A stretch of 64,000 nt of DNA from Varibaculum cambriense (GTDB taxonomy: Bacteria; Actinomycetota; Actinomycetes; Actinomycetales; Actinomycetaceae). The stretch lies in assembly GCF_022133705.1 (NCBI RefSeq), contig NZ_JAKNHJ010000001.1, forward strand, positions 170,857 to 234,856, in the 5' to 3' direction. Below, piece by piece: positions 18,381 to 28,393 of the stretch. How positions within the stretch are numbered: the first letter of the stretch is position 1; each line of letters begins with the position of its first letter. The notes under the pieces are model-generated. The model was not told the origin of the DNA. It saw only the letters and a list, made by a program, of their open reading frames with translations, and did not search any database. The translations under genes were made by a program, and so were the position numbers.

Positions 18381-19783
18381 GCGAGGCAAAATATCATTTT
18401 ATCGGGGTCGGGGGAGCCGGAATGTCAGTGGTGGCGCAGCTTTTTGTGGCGCGTGGCTGGGAACTGACCGGTTCGGATCAAAACGAATCCGATAACTTAG
18501 ACAAACTTCGGAATCTGGGAGTCAAATGTTGGGTAGGTACCCAGCCGCAGCTGATTACTTCCGATATGACTATTGTTTATTCCAGTGCGATTCGCCCTAG
18601 CAATCCCGAATTTGCAGCCAGTAAAGCCGCTGGTTGCAGGTTTATGCATCGATCCCAGGCTCTGGCGCTCGCGGCAGCTGACCGCAAGTTCGTGGCCGTG
18701 GCGGGGGCGCATGGTAAAACCACTACTTCTGGCATGTTGGCACAAACTCTGTCCCAACTTGGGGCAGATCCCTCTTTTGCTGTTGGAGGGATAGTCCGTC
18801 ACTACCAAACCGGAGCCCATCTGGGGAAAGGTGAGTATTTTATAGCCGAAGCCGATGAATCTGATGGTTCTTTCCTGAACTACCGCCCCCAGGTGGCGAT
18901 TATTACCAATATCGAGCCTGATCATCTTGATAACTATGGATCGCCAGAAAGGTTTGCGGAGGCATTTTTTGATTTCAGCAACTGTATTAAACCAGGTGGA
19001 ACCCTGATTGTTTGTACCGATGATCCCGGCTGTCGCCAACTGGTTGAGCGGTGGGAATCCTCGCGCAGCGACTGCGCGGCTCCTGGGATCCGAATCCTCG
19101 GATACGGGGTGGAAGAACCCGCCCTCAACTTGGATGAGTTTTGCCTGATTAAACCGCTGGCGGAAGATCCTACCTCAGTATCTGCACAGTTCATAGTGGC
19201 GGGGAAAGCTACTACCGTGCGCCTGCCGATGCCGGGGCAACATAACTTATTGAATGCGGCAGCAGTATTCCTCGGGGCTCAAATTGCCGGTTTTTCTGCG
19301 CCAGAAATCGCGGGGGCTCTAGGGGATTTTGAGGGAACCGCGCGCCGGTTTGAAACCAAAGGTGAGGCCGGGCAGATCCGGGTAATCGATGACTATGCTC
19401 ATCACCCCACCGAAGTGGAAGCCCTCATGTACCAGGCGCGCGAGGCCGCCGGGGGAGGGCGCGTGTTGGTGCTCTTCCAGCCGCACCTGTATTCGCGTAC
19501 CCGCAATTTTGCTTCCCGCTTTGCCCAGGCGCTTGATTTGGCTGATCAAGTGGTGGTGTGTGATATTTTCCGGGCACGGGAAGATCCAATCGCGGGGGTG
19601 ACTTCCCACTTAATCACCGATAAGATGCAGCGGGGCTCCTACCTGGGGGATAGGGATGAGGCGGCGCGCGTCCTCGCTAATACGGCTGAGCCCGGGGATT
19701 TGATCTTAACCGTGGGAGCGGGAGACGTGACCGCGGCCGGCGGGTTGATTTTAGAGATTTTAGCCTCGAGGTTCGCGCAGTGA
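18371..19783 (+). CDS. murC: UDP-MurNAc:L-alanine ligase MurC
   Basis: MurC performs the first peptide-adding step, joining L-alanine to UDP-MurNAc. The 470-aa product has the N-terminal GVGGAGMSVVAQL loop, the P-loop VAGAHGKTTTSGM (about residues 110-122), EADESDGSFLNYRP, and the C-terminal DDYAHHPTEVEA and FQPHLYSRT motifs of MurC. A second ATG six bases downstream would give an ATGA overlap with murG and is an equally good start. The GTGA at the end overlaps the ftsQ start. Confidence 0.95.
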   Translation: MSMSEAKYHFIGVGGAGMSVVAQLFVARGWELTGSDQNESDNLDKLRNLGVKCWVGTQPQLITSDMTIVYSSAIRPSNPEFAASKAAGCRFMHRSQALALAAADRKFVAVAGAHGKTTTSGMLAQTLSQLGADPSFAVGGIVRHYQTGAHLGKGEYFIAEADESDGSFLNYRPQVAIITNIEPDHLDNYGSPERFAEAFFDFSNCIKPGGTLIVCTDDPGCRQLVERWESSRSDCAAPGIRILGYGVEEPALNLDEFCLIKPLAEDPTSVSAQFIVAGKATTVRLPMPGQHNLLNAAAVFLGAQIAGFSAPEIAGALGDFEGTARRFETKGEAGQIRVIDDYAHHPTEVEALMYQAREAAGGGRVLVLFQPHLYSRTRNFASRFAQALDLADQVVVCDIFRAREDPIAGVTSHLITDKMQRGSYLGDRDEAARVLANTAEPGDLILTVGAGDVTAAGGLILEILASRFAQ

Positions 19784-20667
19784 CTTCTCGCAAATCTTCT
19801 TTTTCGCGCCGCTCTAAAGCCACCGAAGTATCTAAAAATACTCGGGTACGCACTAATCGCTCCTCGGCAGGCGTAGGAGAAAAAGCGGTTTCCCGGTCGC
19901 GATCTTCGCAAGTGACTTTAGCTTCCAAAGATCGGGCAGTGGTATCTAGCGGACTGGAGCAGCGACGCGCAGAAATCGCGCAGATCAAGCGGCGTAAGCG
20001 ACTGCGCCGGGGCGGTGTCGGGGCGCTAATCGTGGTAATCATAGTGGCCTTAGGCTACCTGTTCTGGTTTTCCCCGGTTTTTGCCTATGATCCGGGTAAG
20101 ACGCGAGTTGTGGGCGCTAGCGAACAAGTTTCCGCGGGACAGGTTAAAGAAGAACTGTTGACCTATGCGGGAAGACCTTTAATGCGGGTACCTACGGGTC
20201 AGGTGGCCGCAACGCTTAAAAAAGAAAATCCGTGGATCAAACAAATAGAGGTTAGCCGGGAGTTTCCCCGGGGGATGGTAGTACATTTGACGCTGCGAAA
20301 ACCGGTGGCTAAAACCACGCAGGGAGCAGTGGTTGATCTAGAGGGGAAAGTATTTCCAGCTAAGGGATTCGCTGTAGCCAATCTGGTGACGGTAGTTAGT
20401 TCTTGCCACGCCAGCGATAATCGGGATTGTTTGAAATCGGCAGCCAGCGTGGTGGAATCATTGCCACCGGAAATCAAAAAGAAAACTAGACAGGCGCAAG
20501 CGGTACGTCCAGAAAATATAGAGCTGCAATTGGTATCGGGACAAAAGGTTATTTGGGGCGCCAGTAAAGATAATCAAAAAAAAGCGCAGGTGCTGTCGGT
20601 GCTTATGCAACGCGGAGGCAGTGTCTATAACGTGACCGATTACGCTCACCCTACGATTATCGGATAA
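19780..20667 (+). CDS. ftsQ: Cell division protein FtsQ
   Basis: FtsQ is a bitopic divisome protein linking early and late components. The 295-aa protein has a long, basic, Ser-rich cytoplasmic part of about 85 residues and one transmembrane helix (about 86-106, GALIVVIIVALGYLFWF). A POTRA domain starts around YDPGKTRVVGASEQVS and is followed by the FtsQ beta domain. It starts with GTG in a 4-base overlap with murC. It is the last gene of the cluster; ftsZ, which often follows in actinobacteria, is not here. Confidence 0.9.
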   Translation: MTSRKSSFSRRSKATEVSKNTRVRTNRSSAGVGEKAVSRSRSSQVTLASKDRAVVSSGLEQRRAEIAQIKRRKRLRRGGVGALIVVIIVALGYLFWFSPVFAYDPGKTRVVGASEQVSAGQVKEELLTYAGRPLMRVPTGQVAATLKKENPWIKQIEVSREFPRGMVVHLTLRKPVAKTTQGAVVDLEGKVFPAKGFAVANLVTVVSSCHASDNRDCLKSAASVVESLPPEIKKKTRQAQAVRPENIELQLVSGQKVIWGASKDNQKKAQVLSVLMQRGGSVYNVTDYAHPTIIG

Positions 20668-20809
20668 GGATCGCTGCGCAGTAACGGGAAAGCAAGTTCA
20701 CCAGTGTTAAATAGAGTTCTTCTACAGATTCCATGGTCTTAGCGTCAAAATCGGTCAGCGCCCACTATGGGGTAGGCTTTGAGGGAGAACTGAAGGGAGA
20801 AAATAGTCC

Positions 20810-23707
20810 ATGAGCAAGAGCGCTAGCGATATACCGGCATATCGATACACCGCCCAGATGGCAGGTCAAATCGAGGAAAAATGGCAAAAATACTGGTTAG
20901 ACAAAGGTACTTTCAATGCCGATAACCCAGTGGGTTCCCTAGCCGGTTCCCTGGCAGATAAGGCTCCGTTCTTTGTAATGGATATGTTCCCTTATCCCTC
21001 TGGCAAAGGCCTGCATGTGGGACATCCGCTGGGCTATATCTCCACCGATGTCACGGGACGATTCCAGCGGATGCAAGGGAAAAACGTCCTCTACACCATG
21101 GGATATGACGCTTTTGGCTTGCCCGCGGAACAGTACGCGGTAACTACCGGGCAGCATCCGCGTAAGACTACCCGCGAAAATATCGCTAATATGCATCGCC
21201 AGTTGGCGCGCATTGGCCTCTCCCATGATCAGCGGCGCTCTTTCGCTACTATCGATCAGGACTATTATCGCTGGACACAGTGGATTTTCTTGCAGATTTT
21301 CAACTCTTGGTACGACGTGGAGGCTACTCGCCCAGATGGAGGGAGCGGAGCTGCTCGCCCTATTAGCGAACTAATCGAAAAGTTTGCCAGCGGGGAAAAA
21401 CCGCTGCCTGAGGGGGCTAAGTGGAGTGAACTTAGCGCCAAGCAGCGTGAAGATATTCTCGAGGATTACCGCCTGGCATATCTTTCCTATGCCCCGGTGA
21501 ACTGGTGTCCAGGTTTGGGAACGGTGTTAGCGGACGAGGAAGTAACCTCCGAGGGCCGCTCTGAACGCGGTAACTTCCCAGTATTCCGCTCGCATCTGCG
21601 GCAGTGGATGATGCGGATTACTGCCTACGGTGACCGCCTGATTCAAGATCTGGCCACTTTGGATTGGCCAGAAAAAGTGCGCACGATGCAGGAAAACTGG
21701 ATTGGTCGCTCCCGGGGCGCGACAGTAACTTTCCAGGTAGACACGGAAAACCTGCAGGTCTATACCACCCGTCCCGATACCTTGTTTGGAGCCACCTTCA
21801 TGGTGGTAGCACCCGAGCATCCAATTCTTTCCGGTTTGGGACAAAGTGAACTTCCCGCTGGCGCACTGCCAATTCCTGCCCAGTGGCCTGAAGGCACTCG
21901 CGATGCCTGGACGGGAGGATATGAGAATCCGCAGCAGGCAGTGCGTGCCTACCAACAACAGGCAGCTGCCCGCAGCGAGCGCGAACGCGGCGAAGATGCC
22001 CACGAGAAAACTGGGGTATTTACCGGTTTGTTTGCTACTAACCCGGTCAATAATCGTCCGATTCCGATTTTCACTGCCGATTACGTGATGATGGGCTACG
22101 GTACTGGCGCGATTATGGCGGTTCCCGCTCATGATCAACGTGACTGGGACTTTGCGAAGAAGTTTGATCTGGACATTATTTACACGATTACTCCCGCGCC
22201 GGATGCCGATAAAGATGCTGCCTGGATCGGGGATGGAGTGATCCAGAATTCGGCTAATGACCAGATTTCTCTTAACGGCTTGGGTAAAGTCGAGGCCATT
22301 AAGAAAATAACTTCCTGGCTAGAAACTGCCGGATTGGGGGAAGCTACCACCACTTATCGCCTGCGTGATTGGCTGTTTTCCCGCCAGCGTTACTGGGGAG
22401 AGCCTTTCCCCGTGGTCTATGACGAGGACGGCGTAGTGCACGCCCTCCCGGAATCTATGCTGCCTCTGGATTTGCCGGAGGTAGATAATTTCTCTCCGCG
22501 CACCTTTGCGGCTGATGATGCAGATTCGCAGCCGGAAGCTCCGCTGGGGCGCGCCACCGAGTGGGTAAAAGTGGAACTAGACCTGGGGCAGGGTAAACAA
22601 ACCTATTACCGCGACACTAATGTGATGCCTAACTGGGCGGGTTCTTGCTGTTACGAGCTACGCTACCTCGATCCAGGGGAGAAGGATTTCCTGGCTAACC
22701 CCGAAAACGAGCGTTACTGGATGGGGCCGCGCGAGGGCGCCTCCTCGGGAGGTACCGATCTATATGTAGGCGGGGTCGAACACGCGGTTCTGCACCTGCT
22801 TTATGCGCGTTTTTGGCACAAAGTACTCTATGACCTGGGGCATCTTTCTAGCAGTGAACCTTTCCATAAGCTGTTTAACCAAGGATATATCCAGGCCTAT
22901 GCCTATACGGACGAGCGGGGAGCCTACGTGCCCGCCGCCGAAGTAGCAGGTGATGAGGCCGGTGGTTTCAGCTACGAGGGACAGCCGGTTAAACGCGAAT
23001 ACGGCAAGATGGGTAAATCCTTGAAGAATATCGTTACTCCCGACGATATTTGCGATGAATACGGGGCGGACACTTTCCGGGTCTATGAAATGTCGATGGG
23101 GCCGCTGGATATGTCGCGGCCTTGGGAAACTCGGGCAGTGGTCGGTTCCCAGCGTTTCTTACAGCGCCTATGGCGCAATGTGGTTGATGAGAACACTGGG
23201 GAGGTAACCGTTAGCGAGGACGCACCCGATTTGGAAACTCAGCGCGCCTTAGCGAAAGCAATCGCGCAGGTAACCGAAGACTACCGCGAAATGCGTCTTA
23301 ACCTGGTGGTTTCGGATCTGATCGTGCTCAATAATCACTTGACTGGGCTAAAAGCGGTTCCTCGGGAAGCCGCGGAGGCGCTGGTATTAATGATTTCTCC
23401 GCTGGCTCCCCATATTGCCGAGGAGCTTTGGAATAGGCTGGGGCATTCTTCCTCGTTGGCACGCGAGCCTTTCCCGGTAGTAACCGATGAATCTCTACTG
23501 GTAGAAGAAGAAATCACGGCGGTGGTACAGATTAACGGCAAGGTTAAGTACCGCTTGCAGGTGCCGCAATCTATTTCAGCCGAGGAGCTAGAAAAACAGG
23601 CACTGGAAACTGAAGTAGTGCAGCGCACCCTTGCGGGAAGCGAACCTTTGAAGGTGATAGTGCGAGAACCAAAATTGGTGAACGTAGTAATAAGGAAAAA
23701 GAAATAA
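20810..23707 (+). CDS. leuS: Leucyl-tRNA synthetase
   Basis: This class I aminoacyl-tRNA synthetase charges tRNA-Leu. The 965-aa product carries the HIGH-region [17 protein letters not shown] (about residues 63-80), the editing domain with [14 protein letters not shown], and [13 protein letters not shown]. The KMSKS loop reads KMGKS (about 733-737). The C-terminal domain ends with [18 protein letters not shown]-like sequence. A GAAGGGAG ribosome-binding site lies upstream. The 142-base gap from ftsQ has no convincing terminator, riboswitch or T-box. Confidence 0.96.
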   Translation: MSKSASDIPAYRYTAQMAGQIEEKWQKYWLDKGTFNADNPVGSLAGSLADKAPFFVMDMFPYPSGKGLHVGHPLGYISTDVTGRFQRMQGKNVLYTMGYDAFGLPAEQYAVTTGQHPRKTTRENIANMHRQLARIGLSHDQRRSFATIDQDYYRWTQWIFLQIFNSWYDVEATRPDGGSGAARPISELIEKFASGEKPLPEGAKWSELSAKQREDILEDYRLAYLSYAPVNWCPGLGTVLADEEVTSEGRSERGNFPVFRSHLRQWMMRITAYGDRLIQDLATLDWPEKVRTMQENWIGRSRGATVTFQVDTENLQVYTTRPDTLFGATFMVVAPEHPILSGLGQSELPAGALPIPAQWPEGTRDAWTGGYENPQQAVRAYQQQAAARSERERGEDAHEKTGVFTGLFATNPVNNRPIPIFTADYVMMGYGTGAIMAVPAHDQRDWDFAKKFDLDIIYTITPAPDADKDAAWIGDGVIQNSANDQISLNGLGKVEAIKKITSWLETAGLGEATTTYRLRDWLFSRQRYWGEPFPVVYDEDGVVHALPESMLPLDLPEVDNFSPRTFAADDADSQPEAPLGRATEWVKVELDLGQGKQTYYRDTNVMPNWAGSCCYELRYLDPGEKDFLANPENERYWMGPREGASSGGTDLYVGGVEHAVLHLLYARFWHKVLYDLGHLSSSEPFHKLFNQGYIQAYAYTDERGAYVPAAEVAGDEAGGFSYEGQPVKREYGKMGKSLKNIVTPDDICDEYGADTFRVYEMSMGPLDMSRPWETRAVVGSQRFLQRLWRNVVDENTGEVTVSEDAPDLETQRALAKAIAQVTEDYREMRLNLVVSDLIVLNNHLTGLKAVPREAAEALVLMISPLAPHIAEELWNRLGHSSSLAREPFPVVTDESLLVEEEITAVVQINGKVKYRLQVPQSISAEELEKQALETEVVQRTLAGSEPLKVIVREPKLVNVVIRKKK

Positions 23708-23800
23708 ATAGGAATAAGTGCCCTGAACCATCGGCGTGAGCTATAGACTAATGGATAAGGGCTCTTTGGTATTACCTTGATTTATTGTTAAGGAGCAAAC

Positions 23801-24808
23801 TTGAGTTTCGAAACCTGGACGCTGAAAGCGGGCGAAGACTCGGTATCGATCGCCAAAATCGGGGCAACTGTCCTGGATTGGCAGGTCGAAGACCATTTTC
23901 AAGACATTTCCGATTTTCCTTTGCCTCCCGATGGTGCCTACCCTCTAAAGCAGCGTAAGATCCATGTGCTTGACGGGTATCGTGACGCGCAAGAGGCTCG
24001 GGAAATGAATGGTTTCCGGAATGCGGTTATGGCGCCTTGGTCGAATCGTTTACGTGATGGCAAATATAGTTTTCAAGGTCGCACGTATGATTTTGCAGGG
24101 AAAACCGTGGGCGGCCCGCTGGCGTTACATGGCTTGGTAGCAGACCAACCTTTTGAGCTAGTTGAGGCGGGGGAAGACTTTCTGCGAGCAAAGATTCAGG
24201 TGCCAAAGCTCGAAGCCTATCCCTTTGAAGTGGAAGTGGAAGTTACCTATCGGCTGTGCGCTGATCCTCATCGACTATCCCTAGATATAGTGGCCAGAAA
24301 TAATGGTGAGGCCGACGCGCCGATTACCTTGGGGTGGCATCCCTACCTGGTGTGTCAGGCAGGCAGCGCGGAAACTACTAAAATCACGGTGCCTTCTCAA
24401 GTTCGGATCCAAACTGATAAGAATCTGATTCCTAAACCAGGAATAAAAGGTTTTTCCACCCAAGCTTATCCGGTTACTTTGGTGCATCGCCGCGATATTG
24501 ACTGGGGGATGACTTCGTTAGTTGCTGAAGATGGGGTGGCTACCGCCTTAGTTGACCATGTGGATGGTTCTCAAACTGCCGTAGAGTTGATTGGGGCTCG
24601 CCAGGGGCTGGGGTTAGGATCTTTCCAAATCTATACCGGCCAGGATTTGGCCTATCGCCGCGGCATCGCGGTAGCGGTAGAGCCTTTGCTGGCGATGACG
24701 GATGCTTTTAATCGTCCAGAATGCGAAGACCTAATTACGGTGGCACCGGGGCAGGTACAAGAGTTTCACGCTGCGCTGGAGCATCGCAGTCCGCTTAACC
24801 GGCAGTAG
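23801..24808 (+). CDS. Aldose 1-epimerase family protein (GalM-like)
   Basis: The family interconverts alpha and beta anomers of sugars such as galactose in the cytoplasm. The 335-aa product shows a mutarotase layout: NAVMAPWSNRLRDGKYSF, the histidine in LALHGLV, the second histidine in LGWHPYL, and the catalytic-type glutamate in VAVEPLLAM. There is no signal peptide. The start is TTG at 23801 with AAGGAG seven bases upstream. Placed just ahead of a mucin-glycan locus that frees galactose, a role in galactose metabolism is plausible, but the exact sugar cannot be read from the sequence. Confidence 0.85.
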   Translation: MSFETWTLKAGEDSVSIAKIGATVLDWQVEDHFQDISDFPLPPDGAYPLKQRKIHVLDGYRDAQEAREMNGFRNAVMAPWSNRLRDGKYSFQGRTYDFAGKTVGGPLALHGLVADQPFELVEAGEDFLRAKIQVPKLEAYPFEVEVEVTYRLCADPHRLSLDIVARNNGEADAPITLGWHPYLVCQAGSAETTKITVPSQVRIQTDKNLIPKPGIKGFSTQAYPVTLVHRRDIDWGMTSLVAEDGVATALVDHVDGSQTAVELIGARQGLGLGSFQIYTGQDLAYRRGIAVAVEPLLAMTDAFNRPECEDLITVAPGQVQEFHAALEHRSPLNRQ

Positions 24809-24835
24809 ACTCTCGCTTAAGTAGTTTTCTTGGTG

Positions 24836-24892
24836 GCGAATCCTTAGCCCGGATTTAGCCCTCGGTGTCGCTGACCTCGGTAAGGATTGCGC
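24836..24892. other. Inverted repeat between epimerase and fucosidase genes
   Basis: AATCCTTA (24839-24846) and TAAGGATT (24881-24888), with outer GCG/CGC extensions, can pair across a 34-base loop. There is no T-run. It may be a weak termination structure after the epimerase gene. The rest of the 244-base gap shows no clear promoter. Confidence 0.3.
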
Positions 24893-25052
24893 AAACCTAG
24901 CCCCGCTGAAAGCTTAGTCTCATTTTCACAGAAAGATTCGTTCCTGAGTATTTCCTTTTGTTAAACTGACAGCACCCTTGGAACTAAAAGGGTACGTCCC
25001 CCGGGCAGTAATGACGCTGTCCTTTGATCAGTACTCAGAAAGACACGAAGAA

Positions 25053-28000
25053 GTGAAGAAAAGTTTAAAACGTTTGCTGCGTTCTTGTGCCGTTTTCCTA
25101 TTTTCTGCCTCGTTATCTATAGGGGCGCTAGGGAGTATTTCCCTAGCTCATGCGGCGGACACGGATTTATTAAATGTTGCATTCGGGGGATCTTTAGAGA
25201 GCGGAGGGTTGACCACCCAGGCGGATGAAATCCTCAAAGGAGCAGTGACCCGCAAAGATGGGGGAGAAACTCAAGAAACCGGCAAGATTGTTTTAGCTGG
25301 AGGTAACCAGGGTCTTTTCTATACCAGTGCTCGCACTTCGGGCACGGGTACGGTGTTTTTTACTCTAGGCGAGGGGGTTGCTACTAACGGCTTTACAGCT
25401 GAGGTGAAATATATTCCGCAGGCGAACCAGAATAATCTTGCTACTATTTTTTCTGCCGGCGGCAACCTTTTTGTGCGGTATGTTGATGCCGGACACTTGG
25501 AATACGGTCTGTCTTATCAACAAGGAGGACGTTGGGCAGACACCAAACAAACTATTTTGGCTCCACCAGCTGGGAAAGAACATGCGCTATCGGTGACTGT
25601 TTGGCCTAAAAACGGGGGCACCGCGGTAAGGGTTGCCGTAGACGGAAACGAGTATCCAGAGATTGTAAGCCCTGCGCCGGCGGCGGTTTCAAACGGTTTA
25701 GAGTCAAAGTTCGGGTTCGGGGCGGAAGTGCATACGGCTCCCAATGCCCAAAATAGAGGGCTGAAAGGTAGTTTGCAGGCGTTACGTTTTACCCCAGCAA
25801 ATAGTTACAATTACCAGGACGGATTTGAATTTCAGCCCGCCGAAAGTCAGGAGGGAAATCCCGATGACGTTCCCTGTGCCGCCTGGGAAGAAATCGAACC
25901 AGCAACTCAAATTGCGGTAAGTCCCGCTGACTGTCGCGAACATATTTTGAAAAAAGCATCCTTAGCCAGGCCTACTAGGGAGCAGTTACGCTGGCAAGAA
26001 CAAGAATTAACGGCGTTTATTCATTACGGGGTTAACACTTTCTACAATCAAGGTTGGGGGCATGGTACGGAAGATCCTCAGCGTTTCGCGCCCACGGATT
26101 TAGATGTTGACCAATGGGTAAAGAATCTGGCAGAGGCCGGTTTTGGGACAGTCATTTTAACTGTCAAGCACCATGATGGATTCTTGCTATACGATTCGCG
26201 CTACACTGATCACGATATCGGCTCTTCGGCAGTACCAAACGCCGATATTCCCCGAGATGTAGCCAAGGCCGCGAAAAAATATGGGATGCGGGTAGGATTC
26301 TATCTGTCACCTGCTGATTCGAGTGCAGAAATTAAGGGGCTCTTTGGAAACGGATCGGCAAAAACCGAGCGTACGATTCCCACCCTAATAGACGGAGATG
26401 ACCGTTCTGGAAAAATCGATAAGTTCTATAAATATCCGGCAACTGATTATGGGGAGTATTTCCTGAATCAACTCTACGAAGTGTTGACTCAATATGGCGA
26501 CGTTGACGAAGTTTGGTTTGATGGGGCTGCCGGTAACACCGATAAATATGAGCTTTTTGATTATTCTGCCTACTACGATTTGATTCGCCAATTGCAGCCG
26601 AATGCGGTTATCGCAGTGGGCGGCCCCGACGTACGTTGGATCGGTAATGAGGAGGGCCGAGGACGCGCAAATGAGCCCTCAGTTATTCCGGTCAAACAGC
26701 TTGAGTCCGGGAAAATTGATATTAGCGGACAAGCGGGGCACTTTAACCAAAACTTGGGCAGCGATGATCAAATAGTTAATGCGGTTCGCAGCGGGGGAGC
26801 GCAATATCTACGCTGGTGGCCCGCAGAAGCAGATATGAAGCTTACCAGGGATTGGTTCTGGCAGATTGATGCGGATGAAGATAATTCAACCGTTAAATCA
26901 GGCACAGCGTTATGGAACAAATACCTAGAAAATGTGGCTCGTAACTCGGTAATGCTTTTGAATGTACCTCCGAATAAGACTGGGAAATTTTCCGCTAACG
27001 AGATAAAAGCTTTACAAGATTTTGCGGTTGAACGGCGAAAGGCTTTCGCACTCGACCATGCTTTAGGGCGACCTGTTAATGTAGGCGGGGAAAACACTAG
27101 GGTTTACACCGATAATAATCTGCGCACGGGAGGACAAGCTTTCACTGGGGAAACCAGCTTTGAGGTTGATTTAGGAGCAGAAAAAACTGTTAACTATGTT
27201 TCCTTGGCGGAAGATACTTTAAAGAACGGCCAAAACATTCAAAGTTTTGTGATTGAGAAAGAAACTGCAGACGGATGGCAGCCGGTGAAGATCAACCGTA
27301 ATTCCGCTACCGGGACTGTGGGGGTTCGCCGGATTGTGCAACTGGCTGCGCCAGAGACGGCACAAAAAATCCGGGTTCGGGTAACGGACAATCGCGGACC
27401 ATTTGCTCTTTCAGATTTGCGGCTTTTTGGAAGTGCAAATCAAGATCCGGAAGTGCAACTGGATTATTATGTTGATTCTGCCGCTAAGGAAGCCGGACTA
27501 GGTACTTTAGCTAGTCCCTTTAACTCCTTAGAACAGTTAAGAGGATTGCGTTTACCTAAAGGCGCGAAAATTCATTTGAAGTCAGGTGCCGTCTTCCCTC
27601 AATCAGATCTACGCTACTACGGTTTTGGCACTGACGAGCAGCCCATAATAGTGGATGTTTACGGCGGTGATCAGCTTCCTAAAGTAGGTGAAGGCACCGC
27701 TTGGGACGAGTTCGCTCCGAAGATGGCAGCTGGCTGGCAGCTTAATCTACCTAAACCACAGAAACCGGATGCAAAAATCGCGGCTAGTGAGTGGCAAGAC
27801 GTTCCGGGTAGCAGCGATTGTGGGCAAGGAAAAGTCAGTCAGTCCCGCGCCGTCACCACCACTGATTACCGTTGGGATACCACGAGATGGATTCTCGATG
27901 ACGCAAATGCTGTGGAAAAGACCGAGACCAGATTACGGGAAATGACCGCAGCCGAAAAGAGCGCCTGCCCCGGAAATAAACCGGGAGAAAGCGGCGGGGA

Positions 28001-28268
28001 ATCAGAAAAACCGGGAACGAATGCTCCTGGAGAAAAACCAGGGACAGCTGGCAAACCTGGGACAACCGCCCCATCTGGGGGGATGAATACGTCCAATAGC
28101 AAACGAATATCCAATGCTCAGCAAAATGACGCGGATCGGCAGGTACGGAATCCAGATTTGGTAAATACCGGGACTTCCGCGGGCGAATTATTGCTATTAA
28201 CTCTGCTAGGGATGCCTTTGGGGCTAACTTTGGTTCTGGTGAACAACTATCGCTCTAAGCAGCGTTGA
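25053..28268 (+). CDS. Secreted wall-anchored GH29 alpha-L-fucosidase
   Basis: This enzyme is predicted to remove terminal alpha-L-fucose from host glycans outside the cell. Starting at the GTG at 25053 gives 1071 aa with a clean signal peptide (about residues 1-35, cleavage near AHA-AD). Starts at 25011 (ATG) and 24978 (TTG) add acidic residues before it and are less convincing. The order is a laminin/concanavalin-like lectin domain (about 36-245) and the GH29 catalytic domain (about 300-665, with LTAFIHYGVNTF, VKHHDGFLLY and the nucleophile D490 in VWFDGAAG). Next come an F5/8-type carbohydrate-binding domain (about 666-800), a short beta-helix-like piece (801-900) and a Cys-containing module (913-972) shared with the next protein. 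It ends with a Gly/Pro linker and sorting signal LVNTG (1036) followed by a membrane helix and basic tail. Confidence 0.9.
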   Translation: MKKSLKRLLRSCAVFLFSASLSIGALGSISLAHAADTDLLNVAFGGSLESGGLTTQADEILKGAVTRKDGGETQETGKIVLAGGNQGLFYTSARTSGTGTVFFTLGEGVATNGFTAEVKYIPQANQNNLATIFSAGGNLFVRYVDAGHLEYGLSYQQGGRWADTKQTILAPPAGKEHALSVTVWPKNGGTAVRVAVDGNEYPEIVSPAPAAVSNGLESKFGFGAEVHTAPNAQNRGLKGSLQALRFTPANSYNYQDGFEFQPAESQEGNPDDVPCAAWEEIEPATQIAVSPADCREHILKKASLARPTREQLRWQEQELTAFIHYGVNTFYNQGWGHGTEDPQRFAPTDLDVDQWVKNLAEAGFGTVILTVKHHDGFLLYDSRYTDHDIGSSAVPNADIPRDVAKAAKKYGMRVGFYLSPADSSAEIKGLFGNGSAKTERTIPTLIDGDDRSGKIDKFYKYPATDYGEYFLNQLYEVLTQYGDVDEVWFDGAAGNTDKYELFDYSAYYDLIRQLQPNAVIAVGGPDVRWIGNEEGRGRANEPSVIPVKQLESGKIDISGQAGHFNQNLGSDDQIVNAVRSGGAQYLRWWPAEADMKLTRDWFWQIDADEDNSTVKSGTALWNKYLENVARNSVMLLNVPPNKTGKFSANEIKALQDFAVERRKAFALDHALGRPVNVGGENTRVYTDNNLRTGGQAFTGETSFEVDLGAEKTVNYVSLAEDTLKNGQNIQSFVIEKETADGWQPVKINRNSATGTVGVRRIVQLAAPETAQKIRVRVTDNRGPFALSDLRLFGSANQDPEVQLDYYVDSAAKEAGLGTLASPFNSLEQLRGLRLPKGAKIHLKSGAVFPQSDLRYYGFGTDEQPIIVDVYGGDQLPKVGEGTAWDEFAPKMAAGWQLNLPKPQKPDAKIAASEWQDVPGSSDCGQGKVSQSRAVTTTDYRWDTTRWILDDANAVEKTETRLREMTAAEKSACPGNKPGESGGESEKPGTNAPGEKPGTAGKPGTTAPSGGMNTSNSKRISNAQQNDADRQVRNPDLVNTGTSAGELLLLTLLGMPLGLTLVLVNNYRSKQR

Positions 28269-28293
28269 TGGTGCCTAGAGCGGCAAAAATAAC

Positions 28294-28328
28294 AGGTACT
28301 TTGGGGAGACACTTCCCTTAAAGTACCT
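28294..28328 (+). terminator. Hairpin between fucosidase and hexosaminidase genes
   Basis: AGGTACTTT (28294-28302) pairs perfectly with AAAGTACCT (28320-28328), with an inner GGGA/TCCC pairing in the loop. No T-run follows, so it may be a partial terminator or an RNA-processing stem rather than a full stop. Confidence 0.45.
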
Positions 28329-28393
28329 CCTTAAATAGGTTTGATTGGGCAGCAACAGCAATCGCGGGATTGTGAAACAGGAAGGTGCAGGAA

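Noticed and set aside
20704-20742. Possible leader peptide upstream of leuS with Leu codons (MLNRVLLQIPWS)
   Set aside because: Only three leucines, a poor ribosome-binding site and no terminator/antiterminator structure; probably chance.
23708-23800. GCCCT/AGGGC inverted repeat after leuS as a terminator
   Set aside because: Only five base pairs with a long loop and no T-run.
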